A stretch of DNA of 64,000 bases from Robiginitomaculum sp. (GCA_002733605.1 NVWK01000002.1:62001-126000), one strand, 5' to 3'. Counted from the stretch's first letter, positions 45,742-55,013 are shown. The notes: generated by a model not told the origin, from the sequence alone. Translations and numbers: made by a program.

Positions 45742-47367
45742 ATGACCAGTCCATTGAAAACTTATGATATCACCGATTTTGCACCAATAGAAAATATTAT
45801 ACTATTCCCGATAGATGATCATTCAGCTTCCGAAGTTAAGAAAATGACGATCGAAGAGCTAGACTTACAAATTCCCGACCAAATACATAAGCTAATTAAG
45901 CTCGGTGACGACCCTATACATCCACGTTACTCAAAGAACCCAAAGTACAAATCTCGTAGCGAATGCACTTGGAAAGTAATGACTGCATTGGCAAAAATGA
46001 AACTTAGCATCACGTCAATAGCTGGAATTTGCATCAACCCTGAATACGGTATCTCTGAAAGGTTCTTAGAAAAAAACCAGCCTGCAAAAGAAGCCTTTCG
46101 GGAGGCCAAGAAAGCGACAGTCGTGACTTCAGGTGAATGGCCAGATATCACCCAATACAATAAACCAAAAGCAACTATGCTAAACGCCTATACAGGCATT
46201 AAGCGTTTAGAAGTTACCTGTTCACATAATATTTTTCGCAATCGTAAATTCGTAACAGCAGGTTTCTTAGGTGAATATTCTGGGGAAATCTCCGATAAAA
46301 CTTTAATCACTTTGCGCAAAAAAATCATCGATACCTTTGGGTTCGATCCTAAGAAAGAAAACCTAGGAGATGCTATTGAAACATTATGCTACGAAACCCC
46401 CTATCACCCGATACGAACTTATCTAAACAGTTTAACTTGGGACAAAACTCCAAGAATTAAGGACTTCTTACACACCTATCTAGGAGCAAAGCAAACCGAG
46501 TTAAACCAAGCCATCTCGACAATTATGTTCATAGCCGCCGTTCGTAGAATACGAAAACCTGGGTGTAAATTTGATACAATGGTCGTACTAGAAGGCAAGC
46601 AAGGCAGTGGTAAGTCTACAGCCTTACGCATTTTAGCGGGTAACGACAATTTCTCAGATCAGGAAATCATTGGACTAGACAGCAAAACACAAATGGAGTT
46701 GCTTGAGGGTGTATGGATATACGAAGCTTCTGAACTATCGGGTTTGAAACATACCGAAGTTGCAAAAATGAAATCGTTCTTATCACGTACTGAAGATCGG
46801 GGTCGACCAGCATATGCAAGATACAAGGAAAACACACCGCGACAATCAATCATAATTGGTACAACTAATGACACCGTATATTTGAAAGATAGAACAGGTA
46901 ATAGACGGTTTTTACCAGTAGAAACCCATGCAATTGATTTGGCAGCTATTGAGAAAGACAGAGATTTACTCTGGGCAGAGGCGGTTGCTTTGGAGGCACA
47001 AGGACAAAGCATTATCTTGCCAAAAGCGTTATGGCATGATGCTGGATTGGAACAGCACGCGCGATTACTTGAAGACCCATGGCTAGAAGCCTTAGAGGAT
47101 GTCCAAGGCACCCAATGTGGGGAAAAATGGCGTGTATCAAGCAACACACTGCTAATAGAATATTTACAAATGAAATCGGCATTTTCCCAAGTTCATCACT
47201 CAAAACGACTTGCTGAGTGCATGAACGACCTGGGATGGAACGGCCCCAAAAAACTGCGTATAAACGGAATGTCGGTACGCGGCTATGAGCGTGACACACC
47301 AGTGCCACAAAACAACGAACCCAGTATACTTGTACCATCTGTTCCAGATGTTCCATATGAACTTTAA
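45742..47367 (+). CDS. VapE-family replicative helicase/ATPase
   Basis: 541 aa. The N-terminal 200 residues are poorly conserved, including a segment YSKNPKYKSRSECTWKVMTAL like the helix region of primase-linked proteins. Then comes the VapE domain: Walker A EGKQGSGKSTAL, Walker B GVWIYEASELSG, sensor region GTTNDTVYLKDRTGNRRFLPV. Next come LLWAEAVALEAQGQSIILP and a C-terminal winged-helix part. VapE proteins are SF3-like helicases of phages, satellites and islands. The gene starts one base after the primase gene. The C-terminus is low-complexity (SVPDVP). Confidence 0.88.
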   Translation: MTSPLKTYDITDFAPIENIILFPIDDHSASEVKKMTIEELDLQIPDQIHKLIKLGDDPIHPRYSKNPKYKSRSECTWKVMTALAKMKLSITSIAGICINPEYGISERFLEKNQPAKEAFREAKKATVVTSGEWPDITQYNKPKATMLNAYTGIKRLEVTCSHNIFRNRKFVTAGFLGEYSGEISDKTLITLRKKIIDTFGFDPKKENLGDAIETLCYETPYHPIRTYLNSLTWDKTPRIKDFLHTYLGAKQTELNQAISTIMFIAAVRRIRKPGCKFDTMVVLEGKQGSGKSTALRILAGNDNFSDQEIIGLDSKTQMELLEGVWIYEASELSGLKHTEVAKMKSFLSRTEDRGRPAYARYKENTPRQSIIIGTTNDTVYLKDRTGNRRFLPVETHAIDLAAIEKDRDLLWAEAVALEAQGQSIILPKALWHDAGLEQHARLLEDPWLEALEDVQGTQCGEKWRVSSNTLLIEYLQMKSAFSQVHHSKRLAECMNDLGWNGPKKLRINGMSVRGYERDTPVPQNNEPSILVPSVPDVPYEL

Positions 47368-47488
47368 GGTTCCAGAAATTCAGCATTTAAATATATTGGC
47401 GGAACTCGCGGAACATATGGAACAAGATTGTTCTCGAGATTGTGATCGTGGCTACTTGCTTAAATTTCGTGTTTCTCCTCAGGAGTAG
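47357..47488 (+). CDS. Possible small protein overlapping the end of vapE
   Basis: 43 codons from ATG 47357, overlapping the VapE stop by 11 bases, starting MNFKVPEIQHLNILAELAEH. It has a predicted helix and a Cys pair (CSRDCDRG). The overlap would allow translational coupling, but no ribosome-binding site of its own and no known family are seen. It could equally be chance. Confidence 0.2.
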   Translation: MNFKVPEIQHLNILAELAEHMEQDCSRDCDRGYLLKFRVSPQE

Positions 47489-47619
47489 ACATCACAGAAG
47501 TTGTGCGAACTCCCCATTAACGGTCACAACCGAAACTGTACATTTATCCCCTTAGCGGACATTAGCTCAGTTGCTTAATTAATCAAATTTTTGGGTCCAG
47601 ATACTATAAATTGGGCCGA

Positions 47620-48255
47620 TTAACCTTCGGGCCAGTAGCTCTCAGGAGTCGGCAAGAAAACACACTCATAGGTATTTTTGATACCGTTCTCACCATTATT
47701 CGATTTTCCTATTAAGTCTCTCAGACGTTTTTTTAAATCTTTTTCGTTATCAGTAGCTAACTTCCCAATGCTTGGTGCCTTGACATCATTACGAATATCC
47801 AGAGCGAGACGAGAGACATATTCCCCAAACCCTGCATAAAATATCTGACGGTGGGAAAAAAAGTGATTAAATTCATAATCATGTTCCCAAGCATCGGAAA
47901 GGTATTCCTGTATTGAGTCTTCAATTGGAGCCAAGACAAACAGCTTATTAAGGTATTTTGGCTTAATATATTCTATATTCTTCATATCATCGAACCTCGG
48001 CATGGGCGCTAAACATGTTGTCACGTTACGCGGATGAAGCTCAGAAGGATTGTCACCTCCGTCGAACACACCCTCATCATAAGATACTTCCAAACATTGC
48101 CTTGCGATACGTTCTAGAATTGATGCAATGTGCACTGAAATAAGCAAGCAAATTTGTCTTTGGTTTTTCCACCACTTATAGATTGTGAAGGACAATCCAG
48201 CTGCGGCAATTAAGACGGTTAATGCTGCTATCCATGTAGATATCACAATCGTCAT
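47620..48255 (-). CDS. Unknown membrane-anchored protein of the island
   Basis: 211 aa from ATG 48255, which follows GGGGG by four bases; an ATG 90 bases upstream would add a second hydrophobic stretch. One membrane helix (ISTWIAALTVLIAAAGLSFTIY) lies near the N-terminus, followed by a cytoplasmic part with helices (LLISVHIASILERIARQCLE; HFFSHRQIFYAGFGEYVSRL). No family is recognised. It stands between the replication genes and the serine recombinase, on the opposite strand to the former. Membrane-tethered unknown proteins in such positions are often defence cargo, but nothing specific supports that here. Confidence 0.6.
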   Translation of the reverse strand: MTIVISTWIAALTVLIAAAGLSFTIYKWWKNQRQICLLISVHIASILERIARQCLEVSYDEGVFDGGDNPSELHPRNVTTCLAPMPRFDDMKNIEYIKPKYLNKLFVLAPIEDSIQEYLSDAWEHDYEFNHFFSHRQIFYAGFGEYVSRLALDIRNDVKAPSIGKLATDNEKDLKKRLRDLIGKSNNGENGIKNTYECVFLPTPESYWPEG

Positions 48256-48374
48256 ACAGCCCCCAATAGAGAAAAACAGAATGCCTTGAATAACAGGGGC
48301 AATGTGAAAAATACAACTATAGCATATAGTTTTATTGAATTTCAAATCTAAAATTTCAAGCTCTAAGTGCTCTC

Positions 48375-48406
48375 TAACGTCCGCTCTGCCTCCAGCAGCA
48401 GACCTT
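48375..48406 (+). repeat. Island intergenic repeat, copy a
   Basis: TAACGTCCGCTCTGCCTCC and following bases (AGCAGCAGAC). The same pattern occurs at 53,394 and in part at 53,324, and inverted at 50,376. Confidence 0.5.
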
Positions 48407-49043
48407 ACACACGATCAAGGAGCCGAGCTACCGAGGTTTTGTACCAAATTCCATCTTTTCTGGTTTTTATACCTCCTTCATTGAGTACGCGTGCAATTGA
48501 TTGCAAATTCATATCTTGTGTTATTCCCAAGCGGTCAAAGCTCATCGCAATAGCTTGTGCAAACAATTCAGCTTCCTTCCTGTTCTTTATTGCTAGCACC
48601 TTCCCATTTCTCCCAAGTTCAACACCTCGCTCCTTAGCCGCCGCCAACGCCGCCTTAGTCCGTTCACTAATCCGTCTACCCTCTTCCTCCGCCATAGCAG
48701 CGTAAACATGCAACATAAACCGATCTGCGTTAGGCATGTCGACGGCAAGGAAGTCTACACCCGTTTCCATAAGTCCAGATATGAAGTGCACATTACGGGC
48801 TAGGCGATCAAGCTTGGCTATGACCAATTTTGCTTTGTGTTTGCGGCAATAATCTATGGCCTTTTCCAGTTCAGGACGTTTTGACTTCTTACCGCTCTCT
48901 ATCTCTATGAACTCTTTGTATGACTGACCATCAAGTAAAGTCTCTATAGCTTTACGTTGCGCATCAAGCCCCAAGCCTGACATGCCTTGCCTTAGGGTGC
49001 TAACTCGGAGGTAGGCGGCTGGAGGAGCCTTATAGCCGCCCAT
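48405..49043 (-). CDS. Serine recombinase (resolvase/invertase family)
   Basis: 212 aa from ATG 49043, with GGGGGG five bases upstream; TTG 49055 is the alternative. The catalytic domain has AYLRVSTLRQG (nucleophile Ser in R-V-S-T), VIAKLDRLARN and MAEEEGRRISERTKAAL. A short C-terminal HTH follows (NLQSIARVLNEGGIKTRKDG). It is the size of resolvases and invertases, not of large integrases. It may resolve element dimers or invert a segment; no obvious recombination site was found nearby. The gene downstream of it in the operon direction is the unknown membrane protein. Confidence 0.88.
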   Translation of the reverse strand: MGGYKAPPAAYLRVSTLRQGMSGLGLDAQRKAIETLLDGQSYKEFIEIESGKKSKRPELEKAIDYCRKHKAKLVIAKLDRLARNVHFISGLMETGVDFLAVDMPNADRFMLHVYAAMAEEEGRRISERTKAALAAAKERGVELGRNGKVLAIKNRKEAELFAQAIAMSFDRLGITQDMNLQSIARVLNEGGIKTRKDGIWYKTSVARLLDRV

Positions 49044-49100
49044 ATTGCCCCCCAAGCTTCGGGTAACAGATAAAGGAGGGTTTGTGTGTTACCGAGCGGC

Positions 49101-50192
49101 TCATAGGTGCTTCTCCGTCATTGGGTGAGCATTCATGGATGTTTGTAATATTCGCATCCCGTCACTGATTTGAGCCGCCGTGAGGCCATAGCCAACCTGA
49201 TCAGCTTGGTGTCTTATCCTGTCTGTTACATCCCAAGCTTGGCGGTCAGTACACATTGCAGATAAGACTTTGAAACACAGTTCTCTTAAGAGTGCATTCC
49301 GATCTGTCTTAGAGATCACAGTGTGCAGATATTCACGGAGTTCGGGAGATTGATTGACCAACCAATATAGATACCGCCGCCCTGCTCTTGTATGGCCATC
49401 AAAAGCATACCGTGGGATTGTGCTTATCTGGTATGTGGAGAGATCGGTATCTGATTTTGCACCTAGCGGTTCTGATACTTGCCGCCAATCATTCCAGAGT
49501 AATGGTATGATCGCGGGGAGTATGGTTCCTGATCGTGACACCCCTACTCTACAGATCGCAAGAACATGCTCGGGGCATTGCTCTGTATCAAAGCATGTGA
49601 AGAAACGTTCTACATCCCCCTTACGTCGATACAACACCTCAGATGCAAACTTGTCAGTGCCAAGAGCATACCATGCCGCTATGACGCGGTGGGAAAATGG
49701 TTCAGACAATGCGTTTGCCATAGACATTACGGTCTCGACAGATGCATTTGCCAACGCCTCCCGAATAGCTTCAAGGGAAACATCGTGATCCACTATGGTT
49801 ACAATATCGTCTGTCACCCTGTTTTTGGGTACAGTGCAGAGTTGGCGGATGAGATACGAAGCTATTTTCCACTCACCCCCTACTTTTTCCCTCCACCGTT
49901 TTGACCCCGCCGCCGCCGTGACCATCCCACAAAGGTCGAAATCACCGAAGCTAATATCTTCCCACGCAATCACACACAGTCGCCGCCAGAACATACGATA
50001 GTCAAGGTTCAGTAGATATTGCCCTGCCCGTAGAGCCTCCTGTGTATCGCTCCGCCTTATGGCCTTTTGCAATAGGCTCATGGCGATCCAGCGTTCTGGT
50101 AGAGATTGATATTCGTGTTGTGGTGGTTTGTATGTGGCTAATCTATCAGCCAGTTGTTCACACAGGTATTCAGTCCAAATGTTATCGAGCAA
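49101..50192 (-). CDS. Protein resembling the C-terminal part of RarA/MgsA, without ATPase domain
   Basis: 363 aa from TTG 50192, supported by GGGAGG six bases upstream. The block LLQKAIRRSDTQEALRAGQY and FWRRLCVIAWEDISFGDFDL is very like the RarA/MgsA/WRNIP1 C-terminal helical region (KAIRGSDxDAALYW...RRLxxIASEDIGxAD), which forms tetramers on clamp-loader-like ATPases. There is no Walker A or B, so the ATPase half is absent. The remaining 250 residues are helical and unrecognised. It may act as a partner or decoy of the host replication-restart machinery. It lies between the serine recombinase and the helicase-exonuclease fusion. Confidence 0.6.
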   Translation of the reverse strand: MLDNIWTEYLCEQLADRLATYKPPQHEYQSLPERWIAMSLLQKAIRRSDTQEALRAGQYLLNLDYRMFWRRLCVIAWEDISFGDFDLCGMVTAAAGSKRWREKVGGEWKIASYLIRQLCTVPKNRVTDDIVTIVDHDVSLEAIREALANASVETVMSMANALSEPFSHRVIAAWYALGTDKFASEVLYRRKGDVERFFTCFDTEQCPEHVLAICRVGVSRSGTILPAIIPLLWNDWRQVSEPLGAKSDTDLSTYQISTIPRYAFDGHTRAGRRYLYWLVNQSPELREYLHTVISKTDRNALLRELCFKVLSAMCTDRQAWDVTDRIRHQADQVGYGLTAAQISDGMRILQTSMNAHPMTEKHL

Positions 50193-50526
50193 TGCTGCCT
50201 CCCATAAATACGGGAGAGCAAAACGATTTCACCCCGAACGAAGCGTAGCTAAAGGGCGGGCGTGGGCAAGAAAAAATATAGGGAAATTCGGCGGTCTAAT
50301 GAAAACATCAAGCCTGTATAAAGATACCTTTTCCCCAATAGCAGACATTATCCTTATGCACTGTTAGGCCTTCAGTGGGGGCAAAGCGGACATTAAATTA
50401 CGACAGAAGGTTCTTCCTGTTCTTTTTAGCGAATGCCTACTTTAGGGTTGATATTCGCCAAAAGCTAATTGCTACGTATTCTCGGAATAGAAACCACAAG
50501 TACGATGGTAACTAAGAGCTAAGCCG
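50193..50526. other. Gap with repeat, no gene seen
   Basis: Contains an inverted copy of the island repeat at 50376-50395 (GGGGGCAAAGCGGACATTA) and a small hairpin CTCCC...GGGAG near 50,200, inside the leader of the leftward gene. Nothing else is recognised. Confidence 0.45.
50376..50395 (-). repeat. Island intergenic repeat, inverted copy
   Basis: GGGGGCAAAGCGGACATTAA is the reverse complement of the TAATGTCCGCTTTGCC pattern at 53,394. A shorter inverted match, AGCGGACATTAG, lies at 47,553-47,564. Confidence 0.45.
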
Positions 50527-53226
50527 TTATTGGGTATTCGCTACGGTTTTTACATAATCGCTCGACACCCAATGTTCTTGATCTTTATTAATTTCTTGTG
50601 GAGGTGAAATCTTATACCATCCGTCTCGCTCGTCGACTATAATGACTCGTTGGCCTCTTAGACTACTACCAATCACCTCACAATCTGTGCTGGGACATTT
50701 GCGCTGTCTCAGCTCACTAGCTGTCACAATTCCTGTTCTTGCAGGTGAGGTCTGAATTTCATTTTCCGTAAGTGCTGATGAATTACGGATTGTTACGGCA
50801 TAATAAGCGATAAATTTTATAGTGTATATACCAATTATGAAAGCACCTAAGCCCAGAATTAAAAGCCCTATCTTGCTCTTTGGTTTTTGGTTTGGTAAGT
50901 TCTTGAGCGCGGTCTGCCCCGACTTCTTATTGGGCTTCTGAGCTCTCACATTTATAGAGCAATCAATACCAAAGTTTGCATCGGGACTCTCTGTGTTCTC
51001 AGGTATTGTTTTTTTTGGTTTGTGTTTGTTTTCCAGTTTTCTTTTAAGCTCCGCCTGCTTTGATTGTTTGTTGGATTTTTCCATAAACTCTTTTGAAAAA
51101 TCATGTGAACTATAAGTAGTTTTCAAATATTTATTTTGAGCCATGAGCACAGCATTATCTATCCCATTTTCACGAAAGTATTTTGGCGTAACCTTCGTTA
51201 GCCTCAAAAGATTGTCTGCTGTCAGCAAAAACTTTCCATCGGTTTCATGAAGCAACATTCTATGAATTTCAGACAGCAGGTGAGTTGTCATTTCTGCATC
51301 GCTAAGTGCTCTATGAGCTTTTCCCTTTGGTAAATTGAACTCTGAAACCAAGTTTCCAAGCTTATAACTCGATAAATTTGGAAAAACGCGGCGAGATAAT
51401 AAAAGGGTACAAATCAAGTCGACTGAAAAATTGCGTGAAATAAGTTTAAGCTCGTTGTTTAAAAATTTACGCTCAAAAGAAGCGTTATGTGCTACTAGCG
51501 GAGTATCGCCTAAAATCTCCATAGCTTCAGATAAAACCTCACGGGAGCTAGGTGCGTTGCGAACCATATTGTCCGTAATACCTGTCAACTCTTGAACGAA
51601 TGAGGGTATGGTTCGCTCTGGATTAATAAGGGATTGGTATCGTTTTATAATCTTACCATTTTGCCAAATTACAAACCCTATTTCAGTGATTCTATCACCA
51701 TAATCAGGATCCAAACCGGTCGTTTCCAAGTCAATGACAGCGAACTTTTGCGGCGAGTGCCCCAATTGCTTTTCGCAAAAATCCTTAAGTTGGTGTGGCA
51801 TATCCAAAATCTTACGAGCACGCGTCATGGCTACATAAAGAAGCCTTAGCTCTTCTTCTTGCCCCTGTAGATTTAACGCATCAGTAGGAAATTCAAAATC
51901 ACTTGAAAGTTTGACGCTGTCCCATTCTAAGCCTTTAGCTTGATGCCCCGTTGTAAGTGACGGGTATGATTTTCCTTCCCTTTTTTTTGAGCTTTTGATT
52001 GCTTTAAGAATAATGTTTGGATCGTTGCTTTCAAATAACTCTACAAATCCTCGAAAAGGATTATCTTCCTCTTTCTTTGCTATTGAGACAACAGCACTCC
52101 ATGAGTTATACCCTTCAAATGCCTGACTCTTCCCCCAAAGACCATCATTCAGGCGAAAGTAATCCTGAACAGATTGTTCGATGTTTTTATTTGGATCTAC
52201 AATATAAAAAGGCTTGTCCGAGGTATATAATTCTACTGCCTTGGCTATTAAAGTAGCATTCTTCCTGAAAATGAACGCATTCGCATCCTGGTCAGAAATT
52301 GTTTCTACACTCGTCCCAGTATCTGAATGAGAGTTTATCCGCTTTTCAACTAACAATGATCTCAGCACTCTATTCGCAAGATTTGATAGGTCATTGCCAA
52401 ATCTAAATGTATTTGTAAGAAAATGTTCTTCGGCTATAATTTCGTGCCTCATCGCATCGACAGCACCGCGCCATGAATATATTTGTTGTTGACTGTCGCC
52501 AACAAATATTTTCTGCCCGCCAAAGTTATCAATTACCTCTAACATAACAGGACTCAAGTCCTGTGCTTCATCAATAAATAAAAAATCATAGTCAAGAACA
52601 GGTAATTTCAGAGACCAGTGTTTCAAATAACCATCATGCCCGAGTGGTAGATCGCTTTCTGGGTTTCCCATCTTTTCCCAAGCACTTTGAGCCGTGGCTA
52701 CCAGTATATCTGCATTTCTTTCCAATACTTCCTGTTCACTTAGGTAAGAAAGATGACCCCAAGGCAAATGTTTCGAGCTAATTTTTTCATCTCTACTGTT
52801 ACAATAATTTTTCAAGACTAGCGAAAGAGTTGTAATTGTTTTGTATTCGGAAAATCCATTTACGCTTGGAATGGGAACAGATTTTTTCAGTAAAGCTCGA
52901 TTTGGAGATTGAAGAAGTTTTTCTTTGGCAAATTTCTCGCTTGCCCATTTCCATGCCAGTGAATGAATAGTTGAGGCATCGATATTATCAGGCATCTTTT
53001 TTCGAGCTTCAGTAGCTATTCGTTTGTTGAAGGCAATGTATAAACCTTTATTTTTTGTCTTTCTTGCTAGATATTCGAGTGTAGTCGTTTTGCCTGTCCC
53101 GGCAAAAGCATGAATTTTTATATTTTTCCCTTTCTTGAAAGCTAAGAGTATATCTTTTTGCTCTTTGGTTGGGTTGAAGGCCGACAAAATAAAAGCTCCG
53201 GATAAGTAAGACAGTGAATTGAACAC
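50527..53226 (-). CDS. UvrD-type helicase / DnaQ-type exonuclease / membrane helix / SH3b fusion
   Basis: 899 aa from GTG 53226 (AGG five bases upstream); TTG 53187 after CCGGAG is an alternative. Residues about 17-510 form an SF1A helicase: FNPTKEQKDIL (Q motif), HAFAGTGKTTT (Walker A), FLFIDEAQDLSP (Walker B), VGDSQQQIYSWRGA, NTFRFG, TTGHQAKGLEWD and YVAMTRARK. Residues about 520-690 form a DEDDh exonuclease: AVIDLETTGLDP (DxE), PLVAHNASFERKFL (D/N position read as N) and HRALSDAEMT. After a basic linker there is one membrane helix (IGLLILGLGAFIIGIYTIKF), then an SH3b domain (ASELRQRKCPSTDCEVIGSS ... GWYKISPP). The helicase resembles Fbh1/UvrD-like proteins. The whole fusion should be anchored in the inner membrane with SH3b outside the cytoplasm. 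I know no described system with this order. Confidence 0.85.
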   Translation of the reverse strand: MFNSLSYLSGAFILSAFNPTKEQKDILLAFKKGKNIKIHAFAGTGKTTTLEYLARKTKNKGLYIAFNKRIATEARKKMPDNIDASTIHSLAWKWASEKFAKEKLLQSPNRALLKKSVPIPSVNGFSEYKTITTLSLVLKNYCNSRDEKISSKHLPWGHLSYLSEQEVLERNADILVATAQSAWEKMGNPESDLPLGHDGYLKHWSLKLPVLDYDFLFIDEAQDLSPVMLEVIDNFGGQKIFVGDSQQQIYSWRGAVDAMRHEIIAEEHFLTNTFRFGNDLSNLANRVLRSLLVEKRINSHSDTGTSVETISDQDANAFIFRKNATLIAKAVELYTSDKPFYIVDPNKNIEQSVQDYFRLNDGLWGKSQAFEGYNSWSAVVSIAKKEEDNPFRGFVELFESNDPNIILKAIKSSKKREGKSYPSLTTGHQAKGLEWDSVKLSSDFEFPTDALNLQGQEEELRLLYVAMTRARKILDMPHQLKDFCEKQLGHSPQKFAVIDLETTGLDPDYGDRITEIGFVIWQNGKIIKRYQSLINPERTIPSFVQELTGITDNMVRNAPSSREVLSEAMEILGDTPLVAHNASFERKFLNNELKLISRNFSVDLICTLLLSRRVFPNLSSYKLGNLVSEFNLPKGKAHRALSDAEMTTHLLSEIHRMLLHETDGKFLLTADNLLRLTKVTPKYFRENGIDNAVLMAQNKYLKTTYSSHDFSKEFMEKSNKQSKQAELKRKLENKHKPKKTIPENTESPDANFGIDCSINVRAQKPNKKSGQTALKNLPNQKPKSKIGLLILGLGAFIIGIYTIKFIAYYAVTIRNSSALTENEIQTSPARTGIVTASELRQRKCPSTDCEVIGSSLRGQRVIIVDERDGWYKISPPQEINKDQEHWVSSDYVKTVANTQ

Positions 53227-53323
53227 AATGCCTAATAGCTTTTAATCGTAATGCAAACTTTTGAAAGCGCAATATTTTAAGGTCCGCTCTGGAGGATCAT
53301 CGTGACTTAAACCTCAAATATTC

Positions 53324-53350
53324 TAACGCCCGCTTTTGCCTCCGGAGAAG
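53324..53350 (+). repeat. Island intergenic repeat, diverged copy
   Basis: TAACGCCCGCTTTTGCCTCC matches copy a at 48,375 with an added T and one change. It lies between the helicase fusion and the zinc-ribbon gene. Confidence 0.4.
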
Positions 53351-53393
53351 AAATTTCTCAACGTCCTGAATTCGCCGAAAATGAGACACTGAC

Positions 53394-53424
53394 TAATGTC
53401 CGCTTTGCCTCCACCAGCAGACTT
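53394..53424 (+). repeat. Island intergenic repeat, copy b
   Basis: TAATGTCCGCTTTGCCTCC and the following ACCAGCAGAC match copy a at 48,375-48,406 with about four differences. Confidence 0.5.
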
Positions 53425-53465
53425 CCTTGCAACCCCAGCAAACAGCATAAGGAAACAGCTCCAAA

Positions 53466-54068
53466 TTACCTCTTAACCATCGATAGCGCTTTCGAACTTT
53501 TCACCACGTATTCTTCAAGCAGCCTCAAGTAAGTGGTAATATGCATTCCCTTTGGGCTTTTGGGAAGCGGTTCCAGCAAATTCTCCGAACCATCTAAGCT
53601 CCGCCTGATCTTGCGGGCTCTTGCAAATAGCCGTGTCCGTTCACACTGATACTGGCTCACATAATGTAGCTTTGTACAATGGCGGCATTTGAAATGATCT
53701 TGCCAATATAAAATCCCAACCCGCTTGTCGCAATCAGGGCAGAGGAACCATTTACGAGTTCCGCCATAATGACACGGCGTCTTCTCCAACACTATTTGTT
53801 GTGAGGTGTTCGTCTGTTCGGCGTTTGGATACTGAATACATAAGAAATTATGACAGGCTTGAAGCTGTATAGCTCCAATAGGGTTTCCGCTTTGCAAGAT
53901 AGTCATTGAGACCGGAACATGGTTGGATAATACGCCCTCTTTATTCAGCACAGATATGTCCAACCGTAGTAAATTGTTCAGCCGTTCTTCTGCTGGCTCC
54001 GCACCAGCATTTGACAAATTCTTAGCATATTCTTCGAAATCATTAGGCAAGCCAATAGATTCGTACAT
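53466..54068 (-). CDS. Zinc-ribbon protein of mobile elements
   Basis: 200 aa from ATG 54068, with GGGAGGT eight bases upstream. The core GGTRKWFLCPDCDKRVGILY and FKCRHCTKLHYVSQYQCERTR form a C-x2-C ... C-x2-C zinc ribbon. I know similar proteins next to integrases in alphaproteobacterial islands (pattern GGxRxWFxCPxCGRRV), all without a known function. The N-terminal part carries RLNNLLRLDISVLNKEG and beta strands. The C-terminal helix (TYLRLLEEYVVKSSKAL) is basic. It probably binds DNA and may control excision or expression. Confidence 0.75.
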   Translation of the reverse strand: MYESIGLPNDFEEYAKNLSNAGAEPAEERLNNLLRLDISVLNKEGVLSNHVPVSMTILQSGNPIGAIQLQACHNFLCIQYPNAEQTNTSQQIVLEKTPCHYGGTRKWFLCPDCDKRVGILYWQDHFKCRHCTKLHYVSQYQCERTRLFARARKIRRSLDGSENLLEPLPKSPKGMHITTYLRLLEEYVVKSSKALSMVKR

Positions 54069-54145
54069 GTTTACCTCCCACTCTACTCCATAATGCAAAG
54101 GCGAACGTTCATGTACAAACGCTTGAAGCCGATAACGCTTCCAAA

Positions 54146-54994
54146 TCAGTAACTAGGCAGAACAGTCTTCAACACCTTACCATCCGGGTCAGTGATCACT
54201 GCACATAAAATATCACCAACAAATATACGATATTGAAAATCCTTATCGTAGGGTGCAGCCATGGTCGCCGAAAAACTTCCACTCCCTTTAAGGATTTTTG
54301 GGCCTTTCAGCTTAAAATAGATACCAACTTGGAGTTTTCCATTGATTTGCTTCGCCTCATCGATTGGAACAGGAATACCAACTGCAGGCCCACTTATATC
54401 TACATTTCCATCCTTCCCCTTAGCTTTGCTTACTACAAAATCTGTAGACCAGTTTTCATCAAACATGTCTTTTTTCTTTCGGTCGTAAACCGCATAAGTC
54501 GTATCAGTAATTGCAACAACACGTGTTGTCGCGCCATATGCATTTGACGCTTCATAACTATCGCCTTCTACAATATCTTTTTTCAATACTATCCCGTGTT
54601 GCTTCAAGGATTGCACTCCGCTTATTCCATACGGTTCACCATTTTTTAACGCATTTCTCCAACCAATTCCAAGATTACTCCAAGCAAATGAAGAAGCCAC
54701 AAACCGTTGATTGTCCGCATCATATTTCACTCGTTTTGGATCCCACACTGACCTGAGAAGCAACGTTTCATTGGCTTTACCTCCAGAAGTCGTTTTTCTA
54801 GCCTCAAACTCTACAGTTGTTTCATACTCCCCCTTTATCGGGGTGCTTTGCTCCAACCTACTATAGGCGAGTTCAACATCCCCAAGAGTAACTAAGCTTC
54901 CTATTTTCACAGGGCATTGAGCATGGCCTATCATAGGCGACAACATAGCGATCGATACACAGCCCCCAACACAACTCATTAAATATCGTTTCAT
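54146..54994 (-). CDS. Unknown exported protein of the island
   Basis: 282 aa with a signal peptide ending MIGHAQ. AAGGAA precedes ATG 54994. The mature part has CPVKIGSLVTLGDVELAYSR, EYETTVEFEARKTT and two strand-rich halves. A Cys near each end of the mature chain (CPVK, DILCAV) could form a disulfide. No family is recognised, though EYETTxEFEAR is reminiscent of small exported proteins with a DUF-type fold. It forms a pair with the exported protein gene 20 bases upstream. It is probably periplasmic cargo. Confidence 0.6.
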   Translation of the reverse strand: MKRYLMSCVGGCVSIAMLSPMIGHAQCPVKIGSLVTLGDVELAYSRLEQSTPIKGEYETTVEFEARKTTSGGKANETLLLRSVWDPKRVKYDADNQRFVASSFAWSNLGIGWRNALKNGEPYGISGVQSLKQHGIVLKKDIVEGDSYEASNAYGATTRVVAITDTTYAVYDRKKKDMFDENWSTDFVVSKAKGKDGNVDISGPAVGIPVPIDEAKQINGKLQVGIYFKLKGPKILKGSGSFSATMAAPYDKDFQYRIFVGDILCAVITDPDGKVLKTVLPSY

Positions 54995-55013
54995 AACAAT
55001 TTCCTTGGTTCAA

